A stretch of 64,000 nucleotides of DNA from an uncultured Bacteroidota bacterium (lineage in GTDB: Bacteria > Bacteroidota > Bacteroidia > Chitinophagales > Chitinophagaceae): positions 1 to 64,000 of the forward strand of contig CAIUZK010000203.1 of the NCBI GenBank assembly GCA_903903635.1, given 5' to 3'. This document shows, piece by piece, positions 26,438 to 36,458 of the stretch. The number at the start of each line of letters is the position of its first letter. Position 1 is the stretch's first letter. A program made the translations under genes and the position numbers. The notes under the pieces were generated by a model. That model saw only the letters and a program-made list of their open reading frames with translations, was not told where the DNA came from and ran no database searches.

Positions 26438-28945
26438 ATGATCACCACAAACAATTTCAATATAAAAGGATTAAATGATCACCAGGTTGCTGATGCCAGG
26501 GAAAAGCACGGCAAAAACGAACTGGATTTTAAAAAACAAAGCGGCTTCCTGCTGGCAGTAAAAAGCCTGGCAAAAGAGCCAATGATACTGTTATTGCTTG
26601 TTACATCCTCAGTCTATTTTTTTATGGGCAATAAGGGCGATGGGCTTTTCCTGGCATCTGCAATAGTATTGATCTCCATCATTTCCTTATTTCAGGATTC
26701 AAGAAGCCGCAATGCACTGGAAAAGCTGAAAAATCTTACCCAGCCAGGCGCTAAAGTAATTCGCAATGGTGTTGTAGCAGAGGTTAGCAGTACAGATCTT
26801 GTTATAGGCGATGCATTGATAATTGAAGAAGGTGTAGCCATACCCGCCGATGGAACAATAATTCATTCCAACGACTTTTCCGTGAATGAATCTATACTCA
26901 CCGGCGAATCACTTCCGGTTTACAAGGATACCAACAAAGAAAATAATCTGGTTTATACAGGCACAACTGTTTCCAGCGGATTGGCTATAGCTACTATTTC
27001 TGCAACAGGTAATTCAAGCGCGCTTGGTAAGATCAGTAAAAGCCTGGAATCCATAAAAGAAGAAAAAACACCGCTGGAAGTGCAAATTGGCAATTTCGTG
27101 AAAAAGATGGTGATTACCGGTGCAGTTGTATTCCTTTTTGTCTGGGCTGTCAACTTTTACCATTCAGGAGCCATACTGGATAGCTTGCTTAAAGCCATGA
27201 CCCTGGCCATGAGTATTCTGCCCGAAGAAATACCTGTAGCCTTCACCACATTTATGGCATTGGGTGCATGGCGCCTTATGAAAATGGGTATAGTGGTAAA
27301 ACAAATGAAAACAGTTGAAACACTGGGCAGCGCAACCGTGATATGCACCGACAAAACAGGTACTATCACTGAAAACAAAATGACCCTGGCCCAAATGTTT
27401 GTTTTGTCTTCCACCAAAATATCCGCCCCTTCGGCCAACCAGCAGGATGATGTGAATGAATTGATCAGGATGGCTATGTGGGCCAGTGAACCTATTCCAT
27501 TCGATCCAATGGAGTTATCCTTGCATGAAGCCTATGGGCAAATGAAATCACCTGATGAACGCGCCAATTATAAAATGGTACATGAATACCCTCTGGAAGG
27601 TAAGCCGCCTATGATGACCCACATCTTTGAAAACAAAACAGGAGAACGCATCATTGCTGCAAAAGGTGCACCCGAAGCTATTTTGGGTGTATCAAATCTT
27701 AATGCAACGGAAAAAACCGCCATAGAAACGGCGATAAAAAGTATGGCTATGGAGGGCTATCGCCTGCTTGCAGTTGCCGAATCAAAATTCATTGGCAACG
27801 ACTTCCCAAAGACGCAACAGGAATACAAATTCAGGTTTATTGGCGTGGTTGCCTTTTACGACCCGCCAAAGGCAAATATTAAAGACGTACTGAAAAACTT
27901 CTATGCCGCCGGAATATCGGTAAAAATTGTAACCGGTGACAATGCAGCCACCACACAATCTATAGCCCGGCAAATAGGATTCCATGGTCATGAAAAAGCA
28001 ATAAGTGGCGATGAACTGATGGCGCTGGATGAAAAGGAATTGAGTGCATGTGTAAATGACACCAATATTTTTACCCGCATGTTCCCTGAAGCAAAACTCA
28101 GGATCATCAATGCGCTTAAGGCCAATAACGAGATCGTAGCCATGACAGGTGATGGCGTAAACGACGGCCCGGCATTAAAAGCCGCACACATTGGTATTGC
28201 TATGGGCAAGAAAGGCATGGAGATAGCCCGGCAGGCAGCATCTCTTATTTTGCTGGAAGATGATCTCTCGAAAATGGTAGATGCCGTGGCTATGGGACGA
28301 AAGATCTATACCAACCTCAAAAAGTCTATCCAGTACATTATTTCAATCCATATCCCTATTATCCTCACCGTATTTATACCGTTGGCATTGGGTTGGATCT
28401 ACCCCAATATTTTCACACCGGTACATATCATTTTCCTTGAGTTGATCATGGGGCCTACCTGCTCCATAATCTACGAAAATGAGCCAATGGAAAAGAACAC
28501 CATGATACGTAAACCCAGACCATTCATGAATACCTTTTTCAGTTGGAAGGAACTCACAACAAGTGTTATTCAGGGACTTGTGATCACGGCAGGCACATTG
28601 ATTACTTATCAGTATGCAGTTGGCCGGCATTATGACATTAACACCACCCGATCCATGGTGTTCGTTGTTCTGATAGCAGCCAACATATTGCTTACATTAG
28701 TCAACAGGTCATTTTACTACTCGCTGCTTACCACATTGAGGTATAAAAACAATCTGGTACTCCTCATTATCATGATTACTATCTCCATTACCGCTTTACT
28801 GCTTTATATACCGGCATTGGCAGGCTTTTTCCTGTTTGCCACCTTAACTCCGGGTCAACTGGGCATTAGTATTGGCATAGGATTCCTTTCTGTTATCTGG
28901 TTTGAATTCGTGAAATTAAGAAACAGGAGTACAGCCAGATTATAA
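26438..28945 (+). CDS. Cation-translocating P-type ATPase
   Basis: An 835-aa inner-membrane ion pump related to P2-type Ca2+/cation ATPases. Motifs in order: actuator-domain TGES at residues 155-158, the membrane motif PEEIP at 262-266, the phosphorylation site CTDKTGTIT with Asp305, VTGDN near 500, and the hinge TGDGVNDGPALKAAHIGIAMG near 570. About four N-terminal and six C-terminal membrane helices are visible. PEEIP in place of the SERCA-type PEGLP makes the transported ion uncertain. No metal-binding N-terminal domain is present. It lies near the two-component/Hsp20/BON group, where such ATPases are often found. Confidence 0.92.
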   Translation: MITTNNFNIKGLNDHQVADAREKHGKNELDFKKQSGFLLAVKSLAKEPMILLLLVTSSVYFFMGNKGDGLFLASAIVLISIISLFQDSRSRNALEKLKNLTQPGAKVIRNGVVAEVSSTDLVIGDALIIEEGVAIPADGTIIHSNDFSVNESILTGESLPVYKDTNKENNLVYTGTTVSSGLAIATISATGNSSALGKISKSLESIKEEKTPLEVQIGNFVKKMVITGAVVFLFVWAVNFYHSGAILDSLLKAMTLAMSILPEEIPVAFTTFMALGAWRLMKMGIVVKQMKTVETLGSATVICTDKTGTITENKMTLAQMFVLSSTKISAPSANQQDDVNELIRMAMWASEPIPFDPMELSLHEAYGQMKSPDERANYKMVHEYPLEGKPPMMTHIFENKTGERIIAAKGAPEAILGVSNLNATEKTAIETAIKSMAMEGYRLLAVAESKFIGNDFPKTQQEYKFRFIGVVAFYDPPKANIKDVLKNFYAAGISVKIVTGDNAATTQSIARQIGFHGHEKAISGDELMALDEKELSACVNDTNIFTRMFPEAKLRIINALKANNEIVAMTGDGVNDGPALKAAHIGIAMGKKGMEIARQAASLILLEDDLSKMVDAVAMGRKIYTNLKKSIQYIISIHIPIILTVFIPLALGWIYPNIFTPVHIIFLELIMGPTCSIIYENEPMEKNTMIRKPRPFMNTFFSWKELTTSVIQGLVITAGTLITYQYAVGRHYDINTTRSMVFVVLIAANILLTLVNRSFYYSLLTTLRYKNNLVLLIIMITISITALLLYIPALAGFFLFATLTPGQLGISIGIGFLSVIWFEFVKLRNRSTARL

Positions 28946-29144
28946 TCTAAGAGAATACAATTTAAATCCCCCCCCATGGAAACATGTGAAGGATGAGTGA
29001 GCTATTTACACTTAATCCATTGCGAATAACCGCTTTTGATCTGTCATTTAATTCATAGATTCAACAAAGGAAATAGTCATTATTATTGCAACACCAAACA
29101 AAATAACCAAATGCATCAGATATTATTGCTTTATCAAAAACAAT
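28946..29144. other. Gap between convergent genes
   Basis: About 200 bp between the P-type ATPase and the TPR membrane protein. No gene, hairpin or repeat is recognisable. Confidence 0.4.
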
Positions 29145-31169
29145 CTACTTTTTCTGCACATTGCCATTCGACATAGCCTGCATGCCCATAGTAGCCGCCT
29201 GTATTCCCTGCTGGGCCTTAATATAATCCGGCTTCAGCTTCAGCGCTACTTTCCAGGCTTCAATTGCCTCCGGCAACTGCCTGTTCGAATATAAAGCGCC
29301 GCCAAGGTTATACCAAAGATCCGCATTAGTAGAGTCAATCTGGATACCCTTCCTGAACACAGCAATAGCCTCAGGATACATACCTTTCTTACCGTATTCA
29401 TTCCATCCTTTCTTCACATAGTCATCACCTACGAGTTTATAAATACCGGGTAGTGTAGGATAATTGGGATAACGGCGTTTAGCGCTGTCAAGGTTAGCTT
29501 TAGCCTTATCCATATCACCTAGCTTGTAGTAGGCTATTCCCCTGTTGATATAAGAGGCAACCATGTCAGGATGAATTTGCAATGCATGATCAAGCAGCGC
29601 TACCGCCCTATTCAGATAATCGTTCTTATCCTTATCATTCTTCTGGAAATCTGCTCTGGAAATATAGGCAGCAGCCACATTGGCACACACAAGCACACTA
29701 TTGGGTACCACCTTAAGATCGGCCTCAAAAAGTGTTCCGTCATTCTTCCAGTCAGCATTGCGCTTAATGGTTGCATATCCCGCTGGTAGAATAAGTGCAA
29801 CCATAAATACCGCCATCACTTTATACGACATTGGTCCCGGCACGTACTTCTCGAATATTTTGTAAATAAACCATGCCACAGCCATTGCAAATCCTAATGA
29901 ACTGTGATAGATCAAACGCTCACCCATTGTCGCGCCAATATCGAAGAAAATATTACAAACCAATGCAAGATGCAACAGGTAAATAGCAATGGCGAAACTA
30001 ATGAAACTGCGCTTCTTCAAACCCATAAACATAACTGCAACCAGCCCACCATGCACCAATAATGATAACCAAACCATTAGGTTTGTAAAATCAACATAGG
30101 GAATTGAATTATAAGAATAATCGGCAGATAGCGGATGTGGGAAAATCAATAGTTTAAGGTAATTAAGAGAAGTCGAGATTTCAGTCGCCAGCTTTTCTGA
30201 AGGTGAGGCAAAAACATATGGATTATTCAGCACTTCACTATCCGAGTTCTCGCTCATAGGCGCAACCACATTAAACCTCAGAGCCAGGTAAACCACTATT
30301 ACAGCTATATACGGCAGGAAAGACTGTATGCTTTTCCTCACAGTAAAACCATTGAATAAATACAATGACAACGGCATTAAAAAAATCATGGTAATGGCAT
30401 ACTCCTTAGATAAAAATGCAAGGAAGAAACAGCCAAGGGCGGCTGCCAGCATTCCGGGCTTTTTTTGTTCGATATACTTAAAGTGAAAAATAAAAGTAAG
30501 ACACATGAATAACAATGACATGATCTCATCCCTGCTTTTCACATTAGCAACCACCTCAGTATGTATCGGGTGTATGGTAAAGATTAGCGCTGCAATAAAG
30601 GCTATAATCGGGTCCTTTTTGAATACGATATACCTTAAGAAATACAACAGGACAACTACCGAAAACACATACCACAGCACATTGATCACATGCCTTACAT
30701 GCATATCCCGGTTAAGCTTTTTTTCCTGATCGCCTCTAACCCCATAAGCAATATTCTCCTTGAGTACACTATCCATATTATCCCTGGAAATAGGCCCCAG
30801 AAACTGCTGTTCTATTGCAAATGTCACAATCGACAACGGCCTGTATCTTCCTCCCGACAACTGGTTTACGGTATTCAGTTGGCGGTAGTAACTATCATAT
30901 GCATCCCTGGTCAGGATTTTAGGTATCCCTGATATACCTTCCTGCACATATTCATTCTTAACTATTACAATACCATCATCATGTGCCACTTCATTAAGTG
31001 CACTGTTTATATAAAATACGAATGCCAGCAACCCTATAATTATTGCCTGCAACTTAAAATCATATATAGAAAAAGGTTTTGCCGGTGCAGCATTCTCAAA
31101 AATTGCGGGCGTAACTTCTCTAACGGGATTTAAAACTACAGACGAACTTGGTTTCCTATTCTTTGCCAT
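29145..31169 (-). CDS. Polytopic membrane protein with C-terminal TPR repeats (TMTC/GT-C-like)
   Basis: A 674-aa protein. About ten membrane helices lie between residues 30 and 460, with an early acidic motif EVAHDDGIVI (near 60) and IHPIHTEVVANVKSRDEIMS near 205. These resemble GT-C type mannosyltransferase-like proteins of the TMTC group. The C-terminal ~190 residues form TPR repeats (for example VASYINRGIAYYKLGDMDKA and ADLWYNLGGALYSNRQLPEA). Family members are annotated as tetratricopeptide proteins or possible protein O-glycosyltransferases. The activity here is inferred from fold and motif only. It is alone on the minus strand, 130 bp upstream of gmk in transcription terms. Confidence 0.85.
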   Translation of the reverse strand: MAKNRKPSSSVVLNPVREVTPAIFENAAPAKPFSIYDFKLQAIIIGLLAFVFYINSALNEVAHDDGIVIVKNEYVQEGISGIPKILTRDAYDSYYRQLNTVNQLSGGRYRPLSIVTFAIEQQFLGPISRDNMDSVLKENIAYGVRGDQEKKLNRDMHVRHVINVLWYVFSVVVLLYFLRYIVFKKDPIIAFIAALIFTIHPIHTEVVANVKSRDEIMSLLFMCLTFIFHFKYIEQKKPGMLAAALGCFFLAFLSKEYAITMIFLMPLSLYLFNGFTVRKSIQSFLPYIAVIVVYLALRFNVVAPMSENSDSEVLNNPYVFASPSEKLATEISTSLNYLKLLIFPHPLSADYSYNSIPYVDFTNLMVWLSLLVHGGLVAVMFMGLKKRSFISFAIAIYLLHLALVCNIFFDIGATMGERLIYHSSLGFAMAVAWFIYKIFEKYVPGPMSYKVMAVFMVALILPAGYATIKRNADWKNDGTLFEADLKVVPNSVLVCANVAAAYISRADFQKNDKDKNDYLNRAVALLDHALQIHPDMVASYINRGIAYYKLGDMDKAKANLDSAKRRYPNYPTLPGIYKLVGDDYVKKGWNEYGKKGMYPEAIAVFRKGIQIDSTNADLWYNLGGALYSNRQLPEAIEAWKVALKLKPDYIKAQQGIQAATMGMQAMSNGNVQKK

Positions 31170-31298
31170 GACTACATGATGATCTCAAAAAACAATATTA
31201 ATGAAGTTTAAAGATAACAGTAAAATACAAAAATAGCGTTGCCTCCGAAATATTCTTTTGAAAATGATAAGCAACCTTATAGAACCTGTATTGCATGC

Positions 31299-31868
31299 TT
31301 AACAGCCGCTAAAATCACTTACGATCTCCAATAATTCCCGGGCAGCTACATCAAGCTTATCATTAACCAGAATCCTGTCGAAACAAGGTGCAAAAGTAAG
31401 TTCCGTTGCCGCTTTGCTAACCCGTTCTTCCAGACTGTGATCGGTTTCAGTACCTCTTAATTTCAAACGCTCGCGCAATGCTTCCAGTGAAGGGGCCTCA
31501 ATAAAAATGGTAAGACAATTATCCGGATATTTAGCTTTGACAGCCAGCGCACCTTTCACATCAATATCTACCAGGGGCGTTTTACCCTCATCCCAAATAC
31601 GCTGCAATTCGGAATTCAGTGTACCATAATATTTACCGGCATATACCATTTCCCATTCTGCAAATGCCCCTTCTGTAATCAACTGTTCAAATTGTTCCTG
31701 CTTATAAAAATAATAATCTTTACCATGCACCTCACCTTCCCTGGGTGTACGGGTACATGCGGATATTGAAAACTCAAGGTGCTTACACGAATTGAGCAAT
31801 CGTTTTACCAATGTGGTTTTACCTGAGCCGGATGGCGCTGTTATTACAATAATCTTTGGAGTAGCCAA
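31299..31868 (-). CDS. gmk: Guanylate kinase
   Basis: A 189-aa cytoplasmic enzyme that phosphorylates GMP to GDP. The P-loop APSGSGKT is at residues 11-18. GMP-binding motifs are STRxPRxGE-like (here ACTRTPREGEVHGKDYYF) and FAEWEMVYAGKYYGT. VDIDVKGALAVKAKYP is the Walker B region, and RGTETDHSLEERVSKA the lid. Length is normal. Firm call. Confidence 0.97.
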   Translation of the reverse strand: MATPKIIVITAPSGSGKTTLVKRLLNSCKHLEFSISACTRTPREGEVHGKDYYFYKQEQFEQLITEGAFAEWEMVYAGKYYGTLNSELQRIWDEGKTPLVDIDVKGALAVKAKYPDNCLTIFIEAPSLEALRERLKLRGTETDHSLEERVSKAATELTFAPCFDRILVNDKLDVAARELLEIVSDFSGC

Positions 31869-31969
31869 TCAATTAATTTATCTGCGAATTAAGTAAAAAA
31901 AAACGGGTATTAAAAATCCACCCAGAATACAACCCGATAATATCTGAAATCCGGTTTTAGCCTATATAC

Positions 31970-31996
31970 AAAAGGTGGCTAACCAGCCACCTTTTT
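31970..31996 (-). terminator. Terminator downstream of the bacilliredoxin gene
   Basis: AAAAGGTGGCT and AGCCACCTTTTT form a perfect 11-bp stem around a 4-nt loop, with T-run on the minus strand, 33 bp after the stop codon. Confidence 0.85.
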
Positions 31997-32029
31997 ACGT
32001 TCATTCTAAAATAACAGATTTTATTAAAA

Positions 32030-32443
32030 TCAGCAGTAAGTTTCAAAAGCCTGTATCAGGTTAGCTGCAATCATCTGTGCAGGCCTTCCTTCAATATTAT
32101 GACGCTCAATCATGTGCACTACTTTGCCGTCCTTCAGTAAGGCAATAGCCGGAGATGATGGAGGGTAAGGAAGCAAATAGGAACGCGCCTGTTTTACAGC
32201 TTCTTCATCAAAGCCGGCAAAACTTGTTGTAAGGTGGTCAGGTTTTTTTACTGTGTTATGCACAGCCATAATTACACCTGGGCGGGCACTTCCTGCCGAA
32301 CATCCACATACACTATTGATAAACAGTAAGGTTGTGCCTTGCTGTTTCATTGAATCATCTACATCTGCGGCCGAAAGCAATTCCTTAAAGCCATGACTGG
32401 TCATTTCAGATTTCATCGGTGCAACCAATTGTTCAGGATACAT
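32030..32443 (-). CDS. Bacilliredoxin, BrxA/BrxB (YphP/YqiW) family
   Basis: A 137-aa thioredoxin-fold disulfide reductase acting on bacillithiolated proteins. The family CGC active site is present as VCGCSAGSARPG with Cys46 and Cys48. It is preceded by FINSVCG and followed by the typical FAGFDEEAVKQARSYLLPYPPSSP segment and KDGKVVHMIERHNIEG. Length is standard. A TAnnTTTG-like box (TACCTTTG, minus strand 32470-32463) lies about 20 bp upstream of the ATG. The bacillithiol deacetylase gene bshB1 at the far end of the window supports use of bacillithiol. Confidence 0.93.
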   Translation of the reverse strand: MYPEQLVAPMKSEMTSHGFKELLSAADVDDSMKQQGTTLLFINSVCGCSAGSARPGVIMAVHNTVKKPDHLTTSFAGFDEEAVKQARSYLLPYPPSSPAIALLKDGKVVHMIERHNIEGRPAQMIAANLIQAFETYC

Positions 32444-32583
32444 ATCTTCGCTTATTTTTTTTCAAAGGTACTATAAGAATTCATACTCATAAAGTATAAC
32501 CTCATAAATACAATTTATGGGTGTATATAAAACCACGATTACCAGTCAATAGGCACATGGCTGTATAAAACAAACAATGAATA

Positions 32584-33093
32584 TTACTTGATACCTAGCT
32601 TTGCTTTTACCAAAGGAAGTATATTATCGCCATCTTTGGCAAATAACAATACGCCACCGCTCTTATCCAGGATATAATCGTAGTTCTTTTCTTTAGCTAC
32701 GGCTTTAATTGCTTTATCTGCTTTTTCAAGAATTGGGGCATAAACGTCCTGTTTCTTCTGTTGCAGCTTTTCCTGTGCACTTTGCTGGGTTGCCTCGATA
32801 CGAGCCTGCAAATCTGCAATTTCACGCTGTTTTACTTCCTTAATGGCATCCGACATCGTTTTCTCACCAGCCTGGTAAGCCTGACCTTTAGTCTGATATT
32901 CTTTCATCATGATATCGATCTGGTTCTGAAAGTCTTTTGCATATTTTGCAATATTTGAATCAGCTTTTGATTTCTCAGGCATGGATTGCAGGAGTTCGGC
33001 AGATTCGATCCAACCGATCTTAGGGGAGGTTTGTGCAAAAACAAAACTGCTTGACAACAGACTGCAAGCCAGGATGATTACGATTTTTTTCAT
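32584..33093 (-). CDS. OmpH/Skp-family periplasmic chaperone (second copy)
   Basis: A 169-aa exported chaperone for outer-membrane proteins. A signal peptide (MKKIVIILACSLLSSSFVFAQ) is followed by KIGWIESAELLQSMPEKSKAD, the OmpH start. A long coiled coil (about residues 40-125, Lys/Glu/Gln-rich) and the C-terminal ADKAIKAVAKEKNYDYILDKSGG follow, then VLLFAKDGDNI. The last two segments are the usual OmpH end. It lies downstream of another OmpH-like gene and bamA, all on the minus strand. Confidence 0.93.
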   Translation of the reverse strand: MKKIVIILACSLLSSSFVFAQTSPKIGWIESAELLQSMPEKSKADSNIAKYAKDFQNQIDIMMKEYQTKGQAYQAGEKTMSDAIKEVKQREIADLQARIEATQQSAQEKLQQKKQDVYAPILEKADKAIKAVAKEKNYDYILDKSGGVLLFAKDGDNILPLVKAKLGIK

Positions 33094-33140
33094 TGTTGTT
33101 TTTTTCTTTATTTATATTTTGATGTGCAAAGTAAGTGCCA

Positions 33141-33656
33141 TTATTTGTTTATTCCAAGAATTTTTAAAACATCGTCACTGCGGTCAAGTTTAGGATCTGC
33201 ATAAAATAAGGTAACCCCACCCGCCTTGTCCAAGACAAGATCATAACCTTTAGATGAAGCCATTTTCTGAACAGCATTAAACACCCTGTCTTGTACCGGC
33301 TTCACATATTCCTGCCTCTTTTTAAACAGATCACCTTCATATCCGAAGTGCTTTTTCTGCAGGTCCTTAGCTTCCTTTTCCCTTGTTACAATTTCATCCT
33401 CCCGCCTTTTGCGCATTTCATCCGATAACATTGGTTTTTCAGCCTGGTAACTTTTGTACAGCTTATCTACTTCAGCCATCATTTTATCTATTTCTTCCTG
33501 CCATCCCTTCGAAAGATTATCCAGCTTACTTTGAGCATCTTTATAATCGCTCATCTTTTCAAGAATATATTTAGAATCTATGATGCAGTAGTGCTGCGCA
33601 TTTGCCATTGTAAATGAGGCAACTAAAATAATTATACTAAACAATACTTTTTTCAT
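33141..33656 (-). CDS. OmpH/Skp-family periplasmic chaperone (first copy)
   Basis: A 171-aa exported chaperone paralogous to the next gene. Signal peptide MKKVLFSIIILVASFTMANAQ; mature start HYCIIDSKYILEKMSDYKDAQSKL; coiled-coil tentacles (about residues 45-125); and an ending in KMASSKGYDLVLDKAGGVTLFYADPKLDRS. The pair differs mostly in the coiled coil. Tandem ompH genes after bamA are usual in Bacteroidota. It probably escorts unfolded barrels to BamA. Confidence 0.94.
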   Translation of the reverse strand: MKKVLFSIIILVASFTMANAQHYCIIDSKYILEKMSDYKDAQSKLDNLSKGWQEEIDKMMAEVDKLYKSYQAEKPMLSDEMRKRREDEIVTREKEAKDLQKKHFGYEGDLFKKRQEYVKPVQDRVFNAVQKMASSKGYDLVLDKAGGVTLFYADPKLDRSDDVLKILGINK

Positions 33657-33791
33657 AAAATAATTAGTTTAGACTCTTTGACAGAAATTATTGATTAAAG
33701 TTATACCCTATTCCTGATTGTACATTATTTTAACAAAGTTTCTATGCTGGAAAAAACTGCGGAATTTCCTTTTCGCAATTCCGGCAAACCA

Positions 33792-36458
33792 TTATTCAGG
33801 TTCAAATCCGAGCATGAAGTTAAACTTGGCTAAATCCTTTATTCCGGTTAATCCTGCTGCCTGATTGTACCTATCAATACCTATACCATAATCAAGCCCT
33901 AATAAGCCAAACATCGGCAGGAAAATCCTGATTCCCAATCCACAGTCCCTGTTTAACTTTGTAGGATTGTACTGCGAGAAATTATCCCAGGCATTCGCCG
34001 CATCAACAAACATCAAACCATAAATAGTTGCAGTAGGGCTCAATGAGAATGGATACCTTATCTCGGCAGTATATTTGTTATAAATGGTAGAGCCATTGGC
34101 ATATACTTCATAACCTCGCTGTGAAATGATATCCTTACCTATGAAATAAGAATAACCCGATAACCCGTCGCCACCAACCTGGAACCGCTCAAATGGAGAG
34201 AAGCCGATACCTGAATTATAGTAGCCAAGGAAACCTCCTTTAGCAGCAAAACGCAGCACCAGGTTACCATACAATTTCTGGTAAAAATCTGCGCTGAACT
34301 TATACTTATGATACTCAATAAGTTTGTATTTCTGCTGGTAGGATTCATTAGTATAATCAATTCCCGAAAAAGCACTGAATGGTGGCGTAACCTGGAAAGT
34401 AAACGATATGTTAGATCCCTGACGCGGATACAGTGGTTTATCCAATGAATTTCTGGAAATGATAAATTTGAAGTGAAGGTCATTACTATATCCATCCGCG
34501 AAATTCGGGATGAGCGCATAATTCTTCAACCTGTAATTGTTGTAGAATATACCGTAATTAAATACAAAGAAATTATCCGGCCACGTAAGGCGTTTACCCA
34601 TTGAAAGGCCACCACCTGCCATCCTTAAGAATGATAAATTGGGGTCAGAACCAATGGCTGCTGCGGAGTATTTACTATAAACAATATTAGCTGTAAGGGC
34701 ATTGGGCTTATGACCGCCCAACCATGGCTCGGTAAAGGCTGTACTCAATGAGTTATAATAGGCTCCGTTTGATGCATAACTTACCGAGAACTTCTGTCCA
34801 TCACCCACAGGTAATGGGTTCCACATACCTGGCTTAAATATATTGCGGATAGAGAAGTTATTGAAGGTAATACCCACATTACCGTAGAAATTAACGCCGC
34901 CACCAAAACCTGCTGACAACTGCAACTGATCACTTGATTTTTCCACAACAGAATAATCAATATCAACTGTACCATCTTCAGTATGCGGTTTGGGAGATAT
35001 CCCGATTTTTTCCTGATCGAAAAACCCTAAGTTGGCAATTTCTCTCTGCGAATTAATAAGGTCCGCCCTGCTGAATTTATTACCCGGTAATGTCCTTAAT
35101 TCCCTTCTTATCACATGCTCATTGGTACGATCATTACCTGAGATATTGATATCCTTGATAGTTGCCTGAGGCCCCTCTGACATATGCATTTCAAAATTGA
35201 TTGTATCTACATTAATGGAAATTTCTACCGGATCAACATTAAAGAACAGGTATCCATCATCCTGATACAAACTGTAAACGTCTTCACCGTTTCCATCCGG
35301 ACTTAATTGCCTGCCCAAACGGGTTTCCAGTTGATGCTGATTATACACATCGCCTTTTTTGATTGCAAGCACCTTTGAAAGGAATTCACTGGAATACTTG
35401 GTATTGCCCTTCCACGTAATGTCGCCGAAGTAATACTTATGCCCTTCTCTGATTTTGATATCAACATTGAGGTTACCGTTAACTACCTGATACACTGTAT
35501 CAGACACAATAGATGCATCACGATAACCCAACGTATTGTAATGATTTATAAGCGACTGCTTATCTTCATCATACTTTGTCTGGTTAAACTTTGATGATGC
35601 AAAGAATTTGAACCGGAAATAAGGATCAAGTGCATCCAGAGTTTTTGAAACAGACAAGAAACCAAACTGCTTCATATACTTACCAAATGAACGTTTGGGC
35701 ACATTATAAACGCTAATATCCTTATCGGGATGCAAGGTAAAACGCGACATTTCCTTGGTGCCTTTAAGCGTATGTTTCAGACTTGCCTCAGCAGCATTTT
35801 GTTCTCCAACAATATTAACCTGATTGATGTGTGTTTTATTGCCTTTTACGATTACAAAAGTCAGTACAACCTTATTTACTGATCCTGTATCATTTCGTTC
35901 AATGACCGATACCCTGGCCCGGCCATAACCTTTGTCTGTATAAAACTTCCTGATCCTGACTACTGCTTCCTTCTTGGTTGCATCAGTAACAACCTTATTG
36001 GCAACAAGCGATATTTTACCTTTTAATTCTTTAGCCTCAGATGTTTTGATATTCCTGAAATTATACCTGCTCAATCTCGGACGTTCCTCAACTGCGATAT
36101 TGATAAATACTTTATCCTCAATTTTCCTGGTAATGGTAATATCAACATTCGAAAACAATTCCTGCTTCCATAGCGCCTTGATGGCTTTGGCTATATGCTC
36201 ATCGTTGGGCAGCATCAGCTTTTGTCCTACCACGAGGTTGGTAACAGCAATCAACAGATCCTGATCAAGGTATTTAGCTCCGGTAACCGTAATACCAGCC
36301 AGCTCATACTCTTTTGGTTTTACGTTATCTGCAGGTGCCTGTGTCTGCTGCTTCATCTTATTCAGCCCCTGCTTGGAGCCGCCTAACTGCGCATAGGATA
36401 ACTGCACGCACAAAACACAAAAAAATATTAAACTATATCGGAGAGCGCCTTTATACAT
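33792..36458 (-). CDS. bamA: Outer-membrane assembly factor BamA
   Basis: The central Omp85-family subunit of the BAM complex, 888 aa from the ATG at 36458. The frame is open 14 codons further up, but this start gives a proper signal peptide (MYKGALRYSLIFFCVLCVQLSYAQ) and an 8-bp overlap with the end of uppS. Five POTRA domains span about residues 50-450 (typical ITGAKYLDQDLL, VEERPRLSRYNF, ITWKGNTKYSSEFL, ISGNDRTNEHVIRRELRTLPG). A 16-strand barrel follows with the conserved FSADFYQKLYGNLVLRFAA region and GLDYGIGID near the C-terminus. Firm. Confidence 0.95.
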   Translation of the reverse strand: MYKGALRYSLIFFCVLCVQLSYAQLGGSKQGLNKMKQQTQAPADNVKPKEYELAGITVTGAKYLDQDLLIAVTNLVVGQKLMLPNDEHIAKAIKALWKQELFSNVDITITRKIEDKVFINIAVEERPRLSRYNFRNIKTSEAKELKGKISLVANKVVTDATKKEAVVRIRKFYTDKGYGRARVSVIERNDTGSVNKVVLTFVIVKGNKTHINQVNIVGEQNAAEASLKHTLKGTKEMSRFTLHPDKDISVYNVPKRSFGKYMKQFGFLSVSKTLDALDPYFRFKFFASSKFNQTKYDEDKQSLINHYNTLGYRDASIVSDTVYQVVNGNLNVDIKIREGHKYYFGDITWKGNTKYSSEFLSKVLAIKKGDVYNQHQLETRLGRQLSPDGNGEDVYSLYQDDGYLFFNVDPVEISINVDTINFEMHMSEGPQATIKDINISGNDRTNEHVIRRELRTLPGNKFSRADLINSQREIANLGFFDQEKIGISPKPHTEDGTVDIDYSVVEKSSDQLQLSAGFGGGVNFYGNVGITFNNFSIRNIFKPGMWNPLPVGDGQKFSVSYASNGAYYNSLSTAFTEPWLGGHKPNALTANIVYSKYSAAAIGSDPNLSFLRMAGGGLSMGKRLTWPDNFFVFNYGIFYNNYRLKNYALIPNFADGYSNDLHFKFIISRNSLDKPLYPRQGSNISFTFQVTPPFSAFSGIDYTNESYQQKYKLIEYHKYKFSADFYQKLYGNLVLRFAAKGGFLGYYNSGIGFSPFERFQVGGDGLSGYSYFIGKDIISQRGYEVYANGSTIYNKYTAEIRYPFSLSPTATIYGLMFVDAANAWDNFSQYNPTKLNRDCGLGIRIFLPMFGLLGLDYGIGIDRYNQAAGLTGIKDLAKFNFMLGFEPE

